64,000 nt of DNA. Origin: Salipiger bermudensis (GTDB taxonomy: Bacteria > Pseudomonadota > Alphaproteobacteria > Rhodobacterales > Rhodobacteraceae). Positions 1 to 7,459 of this stretch are shown one piece after another. The DNA lies in contig NZ_JAHVIA010000006.1 in the NCBI RefSeq assembly GCF_019801965.1, positions 186,001 through 250,000 on the forward strand, read 5' to 3'. Position 1 is the first letter of the stretch. Each line of letters starts with the position of its first letter. The notes below the pieces were generated by a model. It saw nothing but the letters and a program-made list of their open reading frames with translations, was not told the origin of the DNA and made no database searches. The translations under genes and the position numbers were made by a program.

Positions 1-453
1 TTCGACGAGGGCGAGGCGGTGCTGGCGACGCTGGAATTCCGCCAGGACGGCAAGCACCGCAATCTCGGCAGCTTCCCGGCCAGCGTCGGCAACCCGATGA
101 TCATGGTGTTCTACGAGAGCGTGATCCGCGACATGGCGGAAACCGCCGGCGGCTCGCCGTTCTACATCCGCAACCGGGTCAAGGAGGCGCTGGTGAAGCC
201 GGCGGAGATCGAGACCGGCCAGGCGGAGTTCGGGGGCGAGACCGTGGCGACCCAGACCGTCACGCTGCGGCCCTTCCTCGACGATCCCAACCGCGACCGG
301 ATGATGGGCTTCGGCGATCTCGAGCTGCGGGTGACGATGTCGGACGAGGTGCCGGGCTGGTATCTCAGCCTGGTGGCCGAGGCGCCGGGGGCGCAGGGGG
401 CCGGGGAGGGCTATCTCTCGGCGCTGCGCTTCGAGCAGGTGAGCGGACAATGA
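1..453 (+). CDS. Hypothetical protein, 5' end outside the window
   Basis: The frame is open from the first base, so the gene probably begins upstream; an internal GTG at 19 has no ribosome binding site in view. About 150 residues are visible, with no signal peptide, membrane segment or motif I recognise. The stretch is acidic and moderately hydrophobic, consistent with a soluble or periplasmic beta-rich domain, but that is inference. Its TGA overlaps the ATG of the next gene (ATGA at 450-453), so the two are translationally coupled. Proximity to the quinoprotein-relay genes at 1.7-3.7 kb makes a link with periplasmic alcohol oxidation possible, not shown. Confidence 0.6.
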   Translation, partial: FDEGEAVLATLEFRQDGKHRNLGSFPASVGNPMIMVFYESVIRDMAETAGGSPFYIRNRVKEALVKPAEIETGQAEFGGETVATQTVTLRPFLDDPNRDRMMGFGDLELRVTMSDEVPGWYLSLVAEAPGAQGAGEGYLSALRFEQVSGQ

Positions 454-809
454 TCCGCGCGGTGGTGCTCGGTCTCGGGCTGGCGCTGGTGGCGCCGGGC
501 TGGGCCGCGGCGCAGGGCGTGGCCGAGCGGCTCAACGACTACCCGACCGAGGCCCGGGCGGATTACGTCTTCGGCTGCATGGCCGCGAATGGCCAGAGCC
601 GGCAGGTTCTGCGGCAATGCGCCTGCTCGATCGACGAGATCGCGGCAATCCTGCCCTATGAGAAATACGTCGAGGCGGAGACCGTGCTGTCGATGCGGCT
701 CACCGGGGGCGAGCGCATGGCGGTGTTCAACAGCGCCGTCGCCGCCAACACGCTGGTCGTCGATCTGCGCCGGGCGCAGGCCGAGGCGGAGGTGGTGTGT
801 TTCTTCTGA
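450..809 (+). CDS. Small secreted cysteine-containing protein
   Basis: 119 residues with an N-terminal signal peptide (hydrophobic stretch about 4-20, likely cleavage after AAAQ near residue 22). The mature part has four cysteines, C43, C57, C59 and C117, with a C-x-C pair at 57/59, suggesting disulfides or cofactor contact in the periplasm. I do not recognise the family with certainty. It is coupled to the preceding gene by a 4-base overlap. The position suggests a periplasmic accessory of the quinoprotein dehydrogenase system whose relay genes lie 1 kb downstream; this is guilt by association only. Confidence 0.7.
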   Translation: MIRAVVLGLGLALVAPGWAAAQGVAERLNDYPTEARADYVFGCMAANGQSRQVLRQCACSIDEIAAILPYEKYVEAETVLSMRLTGGERMAVFNSAVAANTLVVDLRRAQAEAEVVCFF

Positions 810-813
810 GCCC

Positions 814-842
814 TTGTGATTTGGTGGAAAGCCACCCATATT
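814..842 (+). promoter_or_regulatory. Promoter of the toxin-antitoxin operon
   Basis: TTGTGA at 814-819 and CATATT at 837-842 with a 17-base spacer each match the sigma70 consensus at four of six positions. Transcription would start near 849, about 26 bases before the ATG at 875. The -10 element lies inside the inverted repeat at 831-869, as expected for autorepression. Confidence 0.5.
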
Positions 843-869
843 GACGGGAAGTGCGTCAGAATGGGTGGC
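831..869. promoter_or_regulatory. Long inverted repeat, probable TA operator
   Basis: A near-perfect 39-base dyad. Outer arms GCCACCCAT (831-839) and ATGGGTGGC (861-869) are exact complements, as are inner arms TGACG (842-846) and CGTCA (854-858), around a 7-base centre. It covers the proposed -10 element and start point just upstream of the antitoxin gene. Autoregulation by the antitoxin is usual for type II systems; binding here is inferred. Confidence 0.6.
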
Positions 870-874
870 ATGAC

Positions 875-1225
875 ATGGATCTTCAGGGTGTTTCCGATCA
901 CGGCCTCTTCGCGCCGCGGCTGATGGCGCAGAGCCTGCGCACCACCGTGGACGAGATCGCCCAGACCGCCGGTCTGGGCCGGGACGCGCTGACCCGCGCC
1001 AACCGGGTGGGCACGCCGCGCACCCAGAAGCGGCTGCGCGAGATGGTCGAGATCCTCAACCGCGTGGCGCCGCGCTTCGGCTCCGACCTCCTGGCCTATG
1101 CCTGGTATCGCTCGACCCCGCTTGCGGGCTTCGGCGAGGCCACCGCGATGCAACTGGTGCGCGATGGCCATGCGGAGCGGGTGCATCTCTATCTCGACAG
1201 GCTGGACGCGGGCGTCTTCGCCTGA
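875..1225 (+). CDS. Xre/MbcA/ParS-type antitoxin (DUF2384)
   Basis: 116 residues from ATG 875; an in-frame GTG at 851 would add eight residues but falls inside the operator and almost at the predicted transcript start. The N-terminal half resembles an Xre-like helix-turn-helix region (about 15-50). The C-terminal half has the DUF2384 toxin-binding pattern: RLREMVEILNRVAPRFGS, then a tryptophan-containing turn and ST-PLAGFGEATAMQLV, typical of antitoxins paired with RES toxins. It probably neutralises the toxin encoded 13 bases downstream and represses the operon through the repeat at 831-869. Confidence 0.8.
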   Translation: MDLQGVSDHGLFAPRLMAQSLRTTVDEIAQTAGLGRDALTRANRVGTPRTQKRLREMVEILNRVAPRFGSDLLAYAWYRSTPLAGFGEATAMQLVRDGHAERVHLYLDRLDAGVFA

Positions 1226-1238
1226 TGCTCTTCACCTG

Positions 1239-1754
1239 ATGCGGTATTCCGGCACGCTCTATCGCGCGCTTTCGCCCTACTGGGCCTACCGGCCCTTGTC
1301 GGGTGACGGGGCGAAGCAGTTTGGCGGGCGCTTCAACCGGCCCGGCCGGGCGGCGCTCTATCTCGCGGACAGCGTGGAGACGGCGCTCAACGAGGTGCAG
1401 CAGGCGGGAATGTTTTCGCCGGTGACGCTGGTCGCGGTGGAGGCGGATCTGGAGCCGCTGTTCGACGGCTGCGATGCGGCGGCACTGGAGAAGTTCGGCG
1501 TCGGGCCGGCGGATCTGGCGATCCGTGACTGGGCCACGCGGCAGGCGGACGAGGGGCGGGCGCCGACGCAGGCGCTGGCCGAACGGCTGATCGAGGCCGG
1601 GTTCTGCGGCATGGTGGTGCCGAGCTTCGCGCCCGGCGCGAAGCCGCAGGCGCGCAACACCGTGCTCTGGCGCTGGGGCGATGCGCTGCCGCACCGTCTG
1701 CGGCTGATGGACGATCAGAACCGCCTGCGTCATCCGCCGGCGCCGCCGCTCTAG
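1239..1754 (+). CDS. RES-domain toxin (ParT/MbcT-like)
   Basis: 171 residues. The RES fold is indicated by LYRALSPYWAYRPLSG near the N-terminus, the GGRFNRPG motif (R31) and YLADSVETALNEV (E52), which carry the conserved Arg and Glu; a late VVPSFAPG supplies a Ser. Characterised RES toxins act on NAD+ (degradation in MbcT) or ADP-ribosylate a host enzyme (ParT). Start is ATG 1239, 13 bases after the antitoxin stop. Its TAG overlaps the TAG of the convergent gene within CTAG at 1751-1754, so no terminator separates them. All signature regions are present and the gene looks intact. Confidence 0.85.
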   Translation: MRYSGTLYRALSPYWAYRPLSGDGAKQFGGRFNRPGRAALYLADSVETALNEVQQAGMFSPVTLVAVEADLEPLFDGCDAAALEKFGVGPADLAIRDWATRQADEGRAPTQALAERLIEAGFCGMVVPSFAPGAKPQARNTVLWRWGDALPHRLRLMDDQNRLRHPPAPPL

Positions 1755-2563
1755 CCCTCCAGCTTCGGCAACTCGGTCTCGAAGGCGTTGCCGTCGGTGT
1801 CGCTGGCCCGGACGGTGAGCGCGGGCGCGCCATTGTCGTCATAAGCAAAGCGGAACACCGGGTTCTCGCTGATCGAGATGCCGCCATCCATCGCAAACAG
1901 CATCTCCTCGCCCTGCCAGACCTCGAGATGGTCGATGAAATGCGCCGGGATGAAGAGCTGGGTGATCTGGTCGCGCTGCAGGCCGGAATAGTTCGGGTGC
2001 CGGATCTGGATCTGCGCCTCGCGCCGGGGCACCGAGATCGCCGGCGCCTCGGCGGCACCGAAGAGCCGCAGCTTCATCTGGCCCATGTTGGCGAGCGCCA
2101 CCTCGGGATCCTTTGTGGCCGGGGCCGAGCAGCCCCCCGAAGCTTTCACGAAGCGCCCGTCCATGCGCAGCCCTTCGGGGGTGCCGGCGATGACGCGGAC
2201 GTTGGAATATTGGTTGACCCGCACCCGCATCTCGAAATCGAGCGGCGCCATGGCGGGCGAGAAGGTGAACTCCCCGGCGACCGGGGCCGGGTTCTCGTCG
2301 ATCACCACGGTGGCGGTCTCGATGCGGGCCGAGGGGTCGGTCTGGACGATGTGGATCGGCACCGTGGCGGCGTCCTCGGCGCGGTAGGGCGCCTCGACGG
2401 TGAACAGCCCGTCGGCGGGGGCGATCTCGGCCTCGCCGGCGACATCGCCGCGCAGGCTCTCCCAAGTGGGGCTGTCGGTCAGCGGGTTCTGGGTGTCGGC
2501 GGCGAGCGCCGGAAACGCCAGGGCGGCCGCCAGAAGGGCGGCGGGGATGGTGATGCGGTCCAT
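1751..2563 (-). CDS. Quinoprotein dehydrogenase-associated SoxYZ-like carrier
   Basis: 270 residues, read leftward from an ATG at 2563 with a strong GGAGGAG site. A signal peptide (residues 1-22, ending ALA-AD) sends it to the periplasm. The first half is SoxY-like with the carrier motif ASGGCSAP (C145), equivalent to the swinging-arm cysteine normally at the SoxY C-terminus; the second half (about 160-270) is SoxZ-like. This fused form marks the quinoprotein-relay set found near PQQ/XoxF-type dehydrogenases rather than thiosulfate oxidation. It diverges from the metallohydrolase of the same system. No dehydrogenase or cytochrome is in the window. Confidence 0.85.
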   Translation of the reverse strand: MDRITIPAALLAAALAFPALAADTQNPLTDSPTWESLRGDVAGEAEIAPADGLFTVEAPYRAEDAATVPIHIVQTDPSARIETATVVIDENPAPVAGEFTFSPAMAPLDFEMRVRVNQYSNVRVIAGTPEGLRMDGRFVKASGGCSAPATKDPEVALANMGQMKLRLFGAAEAPAISVPRREAQIQIRHPNYSGLQRDQITQLFIPAHFIDHLEVWQGEEMLFAMDGGISISENPVFRFAYDDNGAPALTVRASDTDGNAFETELPKLEG

Positions 2564-2687
2564 GCTTCTCCTCCTCGCATGGGATAGGCTCCGATCATGC
2601 CACAGATCGGCGCGCAGCGATACCGAGCGCATCGTCGGTATGGTTCACGGCGGCGTGTGGCGCGAGGCTGCGGCGAGGAGGGGCGCG

Positions 2688-3692
2688 ATGTTCGAGGCGG
2701 TTGTGATGATCTGCGCGGCGCTGGCGGGGGAGCCCTGCCGCGCGGCGCTGGTGCCGGGCTTCGAGGCGGAAACGCTGGAGGGCTGCGAGGCGGCGCTGGC
2801 GGCGCGCGCGGTGGAGGGCGCGCTGTGCCGGGCGGCAGGCGGGGCGCTGGCGGTCGAAGAGGTGGCGCCGGGAGTCTTCGTGCACGAGGGCAGGATCGAG
2901 GAGCCGGACGCGGGCAATGGCGGCGACGTGTCGAACCTCGGCTTCGTCATCGGCGACGCGGCGGTGGCGGTGATCGACAGCGGTTCGGCGGCGTGGATCG
3001 GCGAGGCGCTGTGGCGGGCGATCCGGGCGCGCACGGATTTGCCGGTCAGGCACGTGATCCTCACCCATGTGCATCCCGACCACGTGTTGGGGGCTGGCGT
3101 TTTCGCGGGCGCCGAGGTGGTGGGCCATGCCGGGCTGGCGCGGGCGCTGGCGGAGCGGCAGGGCAACTATCTCGAAAGCTTCGCACGCGAGATCGGCCTG
3201 CCGCTGTTTCTCGGCACCGAGGCGCCGGAGGTGACGCGCGGGGTCGTGGACGCGACGCTGATCGATCTTGGCGGGCGGGTGCTGGAGCTGAGGGCCTGGC
3301 AGACGGCGCATAGCAGCAGCGATCTGACGGTTTTTGACCGCGAAACGGGGACGCTCTTTGCCGGCGATCTGGTCTTCGATCGGCACGTGCCGGCGCTCGA
3401 TGGCAGCCTGCGGGGCTGGCAGGCGGTGTTGTCGGAGATGCACGGGCTCGAGGTCGCGCGGCTGGTGCCGGGGCATGGCGGGCCGGTGCTCGACTGGCCC
3501 GAGGGCGGGGCGCCGGTGCTGGGCTATCTCGACGTGCTGGCGCGGGATGCGCGGGCGGCGATCGACGCGGGGTTGCGGCTGGGGGAGGCGGTGCGGGAGA
3601 TCGGGGCGAGCGAGGCCGGGGCGTGGGCGCTCTTCGAGGCGTTCAACGCGCGCAACGCGACGGTGGCCTATACGGAGCTGGAGTGGGAGTAG
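2688..3692 (+). CDS. Quinoprotein relay system zinc metallohydrolase
   Basis: 334 residues from ATG 2688, which follows GAGGAGGGG; an upstream in-frame ATG at 2640 lacks such a site. The metallo-beta-lactamase fold is clear: strand LGFVIGDAAVAVIDSG, zinc motif HVHPDH (127-132), a following VVGH, FAGDLVFD and VPGHGG. The first 55 residues form a weakly hydrophobic Cys-containing leader (C17, C33, C47), unlike a simple hydrolase. Length, leader and divergent pairing with the SoxYZ-like carrier fit the quinoprotein-relay zinc metallohydrolase type 2 family. Substrate unknown; it may process a dehydrogenase-linked periplasmic partner. Confidence 0.8.
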   Translation: MFEAVVMICAALAGEPCRAALVPGFEAETLEGCEAALAARAVEGALCRAAGGALAVEEVAPGVFVHEGRIEEPDAGNGGDVSNLGFVIGDAAVAVIDSGSAAWIGEALWRAIRARTDLPVRHVILTHVHPDHVLGAGVFAGAEVVGHAGLARALAERQGNYLESFAREIGLPLFLGTEAPEVTRGVVDATLIDLGGRVLELRAWQTAHSSSDLTVFDRETGTLFAGDLVFDRHVPALDGSLRGWQAVLSEMHGLEVARLVPGHGGPVLDWPEGGAPVLGYLDVLARDARAAIDAGLRLGEAVREIGASEAGAWALFEAFNARNATVAYTELEWE

Positions 3693-3807
3693 GGGCGGGC
3701 GCGAACGTCGTTCAACCGATTAGGCTGCAGGGTGGACGGTACCGAGCGTGCGAGGCCTGCCTTCCGAAGGCTTGAACGGAGCCCAAGCGCGGAATCAAGC
3801 CCGAAGG

Positions 3808-3954
3808 GCGCCGCGCCATCGCCGGCCCGCCTCCCGGGCTGGCGATTTGGTCGGGCTGGGCGCTTAGTTGTGAGGTCCTTCGGACTTGGCAGGGATAAAT
3901 CGAGAGGTTCGTAGCGCTGGATCGCCACCCCGCGGGCCGGCGATGGCGCTGCGC
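3808..3954. repeat. Pair of REP-like hairpins in inverted orientation
   Basis: Bases 3808-3830 and 3932-3954 are inverted copies matching at 22 of 23 positions, with core GCGCCATCGCCGGCCCGC. Each copy also starts a local hairpin: 3818-3829 with 3835-3846 (one mismatch) and 3921-3930 with 3934-3944. The layout resembles paired repetitive extragenic palindromes. The surrounding gap 3693-4135 contains no convincing gene; the short open frames there lack ribosome sites and motifs. Confidence 0.6.
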
Positions 3955-4135
3955 GCCGTCGAGGGCCTTGCGTATGAGCCTAGCTCAGCAGGGATCTTGC
4001 CTAGGCTGGTCTTGAGATCGGCGATTTCGAGCCTCTGCGGAGAGATCGGCCGCGCGGCTGAATGCTCATGCCGGGCTAACGCCAGCGGCACCGATCGTCA
4101 GCGATAAGGCAGGCCTCTCCCGAAGCCCGTTCCCC

Positions 4136-4609
4136 TCAGCCCTCCGATGCCTTTTGCAGCTCCTTCGAGAACTGCCGGCGCAGCTGGCGGCGGACCTCGG
4201 CGGCGCGGTTGCGCTTTTCCTCGGTCTCGGTGAGGATCTTCAGCTCCGGCACCTCGGCCGGCTTGCCGTCGTCATCCACCGCCACCATGGTGAAATAACA
4301 CGAGTTGGTGTGGCGCCGCGTGCCCTTGCGGATGTCCTCGGCCTCGACCCTGATGCCCACCTCCATCGAGGTGCGCCCGACATGGTTCACCGCGGCGCGG
4401 AAGGTCACCAGCTCGCCCACGTTGATCGGCTGCTTGAAGGTCACCTGATCGACCGAGAGCGTGACCGCGTAGCGCCCCGAGAAGCGCGAGGCGCAGGAAA
4501 ACGCCACCCGGTCGAGCAGGTTCAGCAGCGCGCCACCATGCACCTTGCCGCTGAAATTCGCCATGTCCGGCGTCATCAGAACGGTCATCTCAAGCTGCCT
4601 CGGGTCCAT
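4136..4609 (-). CDS. Acyl-CoA thioesterase, hotdog fold (YciA-like)
   Basis: 157 residues from ATG 4609 preceded by AGGAG. The hotdog signature NFSGKVHGGALLNLLDRVA (residues 18-36) with Asp33, and the later strand TFKQPINVGELVTFRAAVNHVGRTSMEVG, match the YciA/BACH acyl-CoA hydrolases, which release free fatty acid and CoA in the cytoplasm. The C-terminus is a charged helix rich in Glu/Arg. It is on the same strand as the downstream end of the two-component operon, 75 bases away, but a functional link is not evident. Confidence 0.85.
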   Translation of the reverse strand: MDPRQLEMTVLMTPDMANFSGKVHGGALLNLLDRVAFSCASRFSGRYAVTLSVDQVTFKQPINVGELVTFRAAVNHVGRTSMEVGIRVEAEDIRKGTRRHTNSCYFTMVAVDDDGKPAEVPELKILTETEEKRNRAAEVRRQLRRQFSKELQKASEG

Positions 4610-4684
4610 CACGCGCTCCTGTCCTTGCATCCCCGGTGTTTGCGCCAAACACGCGCGAGCGCGCAAGACCTAACTGCCGCAGGG

Positions 4685-5365
4685 TCAGCGCGTGGGGGCG
4701 ACACCCTCGAGACAGAAGCCGCGATTGCGCACGGTGGTGATCTCGAAGCCGAAATCGGAGGCAGGTTTGAGCTTCTTGCGCAGGTAGCCGATATAGACGT
4801 CGACGACGTTCTCCGAACTCGACTCCCCGGCCCAGAGCGCATCGAAGATCTGGCCGCGGGGCAGGGGGGTGCCGGCATGCTCGGCCAGCAGCGCCAGCAG
4901 CGCGAACTCGCGTTCGGTCAGATGTTCGGAGCGGGTCTCGGTGGCGAGGCTCTGGTCCTGCGCGCGCAGCCGGGCGGGGGAGGGCCGCAGCGCCGCGACG
5001 CGGCGCTCCTGCACCTTGAGCCGCGCGACCAGTTCGTCGAAGGAGAACGGCTTGACCACGTAGTCATCCGCCCCGGCCTCGAGCCCGGCGGCGCGGTGCT
5101 CGACCTCCGACAGCGCCGAGAGCATGACGATGGGCAGCTGCGCCCCGCTCGCGCGGGCCGCGCGAACAAGCTCGATGCCGCTGTCGGCGCCGAGCATGAC
5201 ATCGACCACGGCAGCGACGTAGCGCTGTCCGGTCAGCTCGGGCAGGGCGGTGTCGGCGCGGTTGCGGGTCTCGACGGCGTAGCCGTGCAACCCCAGCCCG
5301 CGCGCCAGCGCGGAGCAGATCTCGGGGTCGTCATCGACCACCAGAAGGGGCGCGGATCCGGTCAT
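4685..5365 (-). CDS. OmpR-family response regulator
   Basis: 226 residues. The receiver domain (5-120) has the acidic pocket D11-D12-D13, phosphoacceptor D55 in VVDVML, S83 and K105 in VVKPFS. The C-terminal winged helix (about 140-222) has LTEREFALLALLAEHAG and VDVYIGYLRKKL, typical OmpR/PhoB DNA-binding elements, ending in TTVRNRGFCLE. It starts nine bases after the histidine kinase stop and is co-transcribed with it. Target genes unknown. Confidence 0.92.
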   Translation of the reverse strand: MTGSAPLLVVDDDPEICSALARGLGLHGYAVETRNRADTALPELTGQRYVAAVVDVMLGADSGIELVRAARASGAQLPIVMLSALSEVEHRAAGLEAGADDYVVKPFSFDELVARLKVQERRVAALRPSPARLRAQDQSLATETRSEHLTEREFALLALLAEHAGTPLPRGQIFDALWAGESSSENVVDVYIGYLRKKLKPASDFGFEITTVRNRGFCLEGVAPTR

Positions 5366-5374
5366 GGCGGGAGA

Positions 5375-6958
5375 CTACGCGCTGGCGGGCGGAAGGCGAA
5401 CCGAGATTTTTGTCCCGGGTGCATCGCCGAGGGCCGTCTCGCGGGGCAGGGGGCTTGTCACCGCGATCGTGCCGCCCTGCTGCTCGACCACCCAACGCGC
5501 CAGCGCGAGGCCGAGCCCGAAGCCCTGCGCGGTGCCGCCCGCGCCTTGTGCGAAGCGGTCGAAGATGCGCGCCTGATCCTGCGGCGCGATGCCGGGGCCG
5601 TTGTCGATCACGTCGAGAGTGCCATCAGGGGCGATCTCGAGCCGCAGCGCGGCGCCGCTGCGGGCATGGCGGATGGCGTTGCGGATCAGCCCGACGATCA
5701 CCTGCCGCAGCCAGTTGCGGTCGCCCAGCACGGTGACCTCGGGGCTTTCGGGCGCGTCGAGCGTCATGCCGGCGTTCGACAGCTCGGCGGCGGTCTCGGC
5801 GATGGCATCCTGCAAGAGCGCGCCGAGGTCGACCGGCGCGGTGTCGAGCCCGAGCTGGCCGGTCTCGGAGCGGGCGATGCGCAGTAGGTCGTCGATGCGC
5901 CGGTTGAGCCGGGTGGCGCGGGTCTCGATGGTGGCGAAGGCGGATTGCGGGTCGGGCGCACCCTGACGGCCGAGTTGCGCTTCCATCAGGATCACCGTCA
6001 GCGGCGTGCGCAGCTCGTGGGAGATGTCGGCGAAGAAGCGGCGGCGGTCCTCGTCGGTGCGCTCGAGCCTTGTGTTGGCGGCGCGCAGCGCCTCGGTGCG
6101 CTCCTCGATGATCTGGTTCAGCCGGGCGCGATCCTGCGCCACGGTCTCGGCGCGGGTCGCAAGGGCCTCGGCCATGCGGTTGGTCTCGGCGTAGAGCTGG
6201 CCGATCTCGTCGCGGCGGTCGTCGGGCAGGCGGATGGCGAAATCCTCGCCGCGGATGCGCTGCGCCGCCGCGCGCAGCGCGTCGAGTCGGCGGAACTGCG
6301 GGCCGACGAGGCCGAAATAGACCCCGGCGCAGAGCAGCAGCGCCGCCAGCCCCATGATCAGCGCCGCCGTGGTCAGGCGCTGGCGCAGCCTATCGATGCC
6401 GGTGAGGATCTCGCGGCGGAGGCGCTTCTCCTCGTTCACCGCCTCGGCGAGCAGGGGCTCGAAGCCGGAGGCGAAGGTATCGAGATAGGCGCGCAGGCGG
6501 TCGCGGTCGGAGGTCTCGGAGACCAGACCGTCATGGGCCTGCGCGAAACGCGCCTCCATGCGGGCGATGGAGAGCGAGAGCGTGGCGCGGCGGGTCTGGG
6601 CGTCGAGCCCGAGGCTCTCGGCGCTGGCGACCTCGGCATCGAGCCCGGCGCGCAGCCGGGCGAAGGTCTGGCGCAGGGTCCGGGCGATGGTGTCGGTGCG
6701 CTCGGCGCGGATCTCGGGCGGCTGGCCGCGCTGGATGACCTCGGCGGCCACGACGATGAAGGTCGAGACCTGGGTCGAGAGCGCGGCGTATTCCTCGAGC
6801 CGCCGCTCGGCGGCCAGCGCGCTGTCGAGCCGGTCGGAAACCTGCGCCATGCCCAGCACCACCATCGCTGCGGTGAGCAGCGTGGTCAGCGTCAGAAGCC
6901 CCGCGGCGAGGCCGAGCCGGGCTTTGAGCGACAGGGGCGGCAGGACACGCGTTACCAT
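5375..6958 (-). CDS. Membrane sensor histidine kinase
   Basis: 527 residues. TM1 at about 13-38, a periplasmic helical sensor of about 155 residues (40-195), TM2 at 197-218, HAMP linker to about 272, coiled coil 273-305, HisKA with DISHELRTPL (H314), then HATPase_c with N-box N428, DNGPGI (D452) and a GFGLGLALA G2 box. First gene of a kinase-regulator operon. The helical sensor shows no recognisable ligand domain, so the signal cannot be named. The ATG at 6958 has a poor ribosome site, but the TM1 position supports it. Confidence 0.92.
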   Translation of the reverse strand: MVTRVLPPLSLKARLGLAAGLLTLTTLLTAAMVVLGMAQVSDRLDSALAAERRLEEYAALSTQVSTFIVVAAEVIQRGQPPEIRAERTDTIARTLRQTFARLRAGLDAEVASAESLGLDAQTRRATLSLSIARMEARFAQAHDGLVSETSDRDRLRAYLDTFASGFEPLLAEAVNEEKRLRREILTGIDRLRQRLTTAALIMGLAALLLCAGVYFGLVGPQFRRLDALRAAAQRIRGEDFAIRLPDDRRDEIGQLYAETNRMAEALATRAETVAQDRARLNQIIEERTEALRAANTRLERTDEDRRRFFADISHELRTPLTVILMEAQLGRQGAPDPQSAFATIETRATRLNRRIDDLLRIARSETGQLGLDTAPVDLGALLQDAIAETAAELSNAGMTLDAPESPEVTVLGDRNWLRQVIVGLIRNAIRHARSGAALRLEIAPDGTLDVIDNGPGIAPQDQARIFDRFAQGAGGTAQGFGLGLALARWVVEQQGGTIAVTSPLPRETALGDAPGTKISVRLPPASA

Positions 6959-7034
6959 TTGGTCAGCTTTGTTTACCTTTATTTAACGCCCAAAATGTGT
7001 CATATTGGGGCATTATCCGCTGAAAATTTAGCCA

Positions 7035-7053
7035 CATGCTGCAGTGCAGCATG
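7035..7053. promoter_or_regulatory. Perfect palindrome in a divergent promoter region
   Basis: CATGCTGCA (7035-7043) and TGCAGCATG (7045-7053) are perfect 9-base arms around one base. It lies between the histidine kinase start (6958) and the small gene at 7136, which diverge. A second, weaker dyad, AAATGG/CCATTT, follows at 7062-7079. The location suits an operator; the protein that binds is unknown. Confidence 0.4.
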
Positions 7054-7135
7054 GCTGACACAAATGGTTTGAGCCATTTTTCATCCTGCCTACGTGACTC
7101 TGACACTGCATCACGTCCCAACCCACGAGGCAAAC

Positions 7136-7339
7136 ATGATTGAGCTTCTTTTTGTGGCCTGTCTGTCCACAGCGCCAGATCAGTGCCAGGAACGCAGCCT
7201 GCTGTTCACCGACATCTCCCCGATGACCTGCATGATGGGCGCCCAGCCCGAGCTTGCGAAATGGACCGAGACCCACCCGGCCTTTCGGGTGACCGGTTGG
7301 AAATGCCAGATGGTCAACCCGAACGAAAAAGAGGTCTGA
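7136..7339 (+). CDS. Small conserved-looking cysteine protein, function unknown
   Basis: 67 residues from ATG 7136. It begins with a short hydrophobic run (MIELLFVACL) too short for a clear signal peptide and contains four Cys (near 9, 17, 32 and 57), with PMTCMMGAQP in the middle and GWKCQMV near the end. It resembles short unnamed proteins common in roseobacters, but I cannot assign a function. It stands alone, divergent from the sensor kinase and convergent with the gene at 7460. A stem (7344-7379) follows immediately. Confidence 0.65.
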   Translation: MIELLFVACLSTAPDQCQERSLLFTDISPMTCMMGAQPELAKWTETHPAFRVTGWKCQMVNPNEKEV

Positions 7340-7343
7340 GCCC

Positions 7344-7379
7344 GTCACGCGGCCCTGTGGGGAGGGCCGGCCGCGTGAC
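7344..7379. terminator. Stem-loop between convergent genes
   Basis: Perfect 11-base arms GTCACGCGGCC (7344-7354) and GGCCGCGTGAC (7369-7379), just after the stop at 7339. There is no T tract, so intrinsic termination is uncertain; the stem may stabilise the 3' end instead. Confidence 0.4.
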
Positions 7380-7459
7380 CTCCCGCTCCGTGCCGTCCCT
7401 CGCGGGACAGCGCATTCCGGCCTCCGGGGACCACGGCAGGAAGTTCCGCGCCGCTGGTC

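Noticed and set aside
851-874. GTG 851 as the antitoxin start
   Set aside because: It lies within the operator dyad and about two bases from the predicted transcript start; ATG 875 gives a normal leader and a normal family length.
3732-4107. Short open frames on both strands between the metallohydrolase and thioesterase genes
   Set aside because: They cross the inverted repeat pair, lack ribosome sites and motifs, and are Arg/Ser/Pro-rich as expected of noncoding GC-rich DNA.
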